A DNA stretch of 5,644 nucleotides from Bacteroidota bacterium. Its GTDB lineage: Bacteria > Bacteroidota > Bacteroidia > UKL13-3. Positions 5,526-5,644 of the stretch are shown piece after piece (position 1 is the first letter of the stretch; every line of letters begins with the position of its first letter). A model generated the notes under the pieces. That model was not told where the DNA came from and searched no databases. It saw only the letters and a program-made list of their open reading frames with translations. The stretch spans positions 1 to 5,644 of the forward strand of contig CANFSD010000119.1 of assembly GCA_947449515.1 (NCBI GenBank), given 5' to 3'. A program made the position numbers and the translations under genes.

Positions 5526-5644
5526 ATGCGCAGCCTCCTCATTTTTTTGAGTTTTTTCCTAATAAAGAACAATACCCAATTAAGCCAAATTGAATTGGTA
5601 AATCTTGCTGGGCAATCAGAAAAAATTAATTTAGCAAAAGGCCC
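5526..5644 (+). CDS. Probable exported protein, N-terminal part (3' end outside window)
   Basis: The ATG at 5526 opens a frame that stays open to the right edge, giving 40 residues; an in-frame stop lies upstream at 5490. Residues 1-20 look like a signal peptide: Arg2, a hydrophobic core LLIFLSFFLI (4-13), then a polar stretch ending in QLSQ, with no clear Ala-x-Ala site. Residues 22-40 (IELVNLAGQSEKINLAKGP) resemble the first strands of TlpA/AhpC-type thioredoxin-fold proteins, where a 'L.dl.Gk...L...kGk' pattern precedes the CxxC region; that region would be beyond the edge, so the family is a guess. The signal sequence and open frame make a real gene likely. Confidence 0.6.
   Translation, partial: MRSLLIFLSFFLIKNNTQLSQIELVNLAGQSEKINLAKG

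Noticed and set aside
5498..5593. A 31-codon frame from the ATG at 5498.
   Set aside because: Its product looks like low-quality translation (many aromatic residues, no pattern) and it overlaps the signal-peptide frame from 5526, which is more convincing.
1..5644. Search for a mobile element, CRISPR array, tRNA, toxin-antitoxin pair or defence gene.
   Set aside because: No transposase, integrase, regularly spaced repeat, RNA gene or paired small toxin-like frames were seen; the gene order is a conserved housekeeping arrangement.

Overview
The window is AT-rich DNA from a member of the Bacteroidota. Protein features that suggest this are the form of YceD/DUF177, a cysteine-free L32, a short PlsX with a YENFGGTP segment, and a FabH ending in an FGGGFTWGAIYLKWAYD-type tail. 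Supporting DNA features are promoter-like TTTG / TAnnTTTG elements and the lack of Shine-Dalgarno sequences in front of all but one gene. The genus cannot be told from this window. All genes recognised lie on the + strand.

Layout: the 3' end of pdxA (vitamin B6 synthesis) runs in from the left edge and is followed by a hairpin-rich spacer. A promoter then starts the main cluster: a DUF177/YceD gene, rpmF (ribosomal protein L32), plsX (acyl-phosphate synthesis for phospholipids) and fabH (initiating ketoacyl-ACP synthase), with plsX and fabH overlapping by one base. A second, well-formed promoter precedes accB (biotin carboxyl carrier protein) and accC (biotin carboxylase). The cluster ends at a strong intrinsic terminator. 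After it come a gene for a small two-helix membrane protein of unknown function, whose ATG touches the terminator T-run, and the first 40 codons of a probable exported protein cut by the right edge.

How they work together: AccB and AccC are two parts of acetyl-CoA carboxylase, which makes malonyl-CoA. FabH condenses acetyl-CoA with malonyl-ACP to start each fatty acid chain. PlsX converts finished acyl-ACP to acyl-phosphate for membrane lipid synthesis. The carboxyltransferase subunits AccA and AccD are not here. DUF177-rpmF ahead of fatty acid genes is a widely conserved bacterial arrangement that places a ribosomal protein gene beside membrane lipid synthesis.

Assessment: this is a well-preserved housekeeping locus, with no mobile element, CRISPR array, RNA gene or broken gene seen. 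I found no sign of a new biological system. The points worth a second look are regulatory: the single strong Shine-Dalgarno at rpmF, very short predicted leaders, inverted repeats at promoters and gene junctions, and the two uncharacterised genes at the right end.
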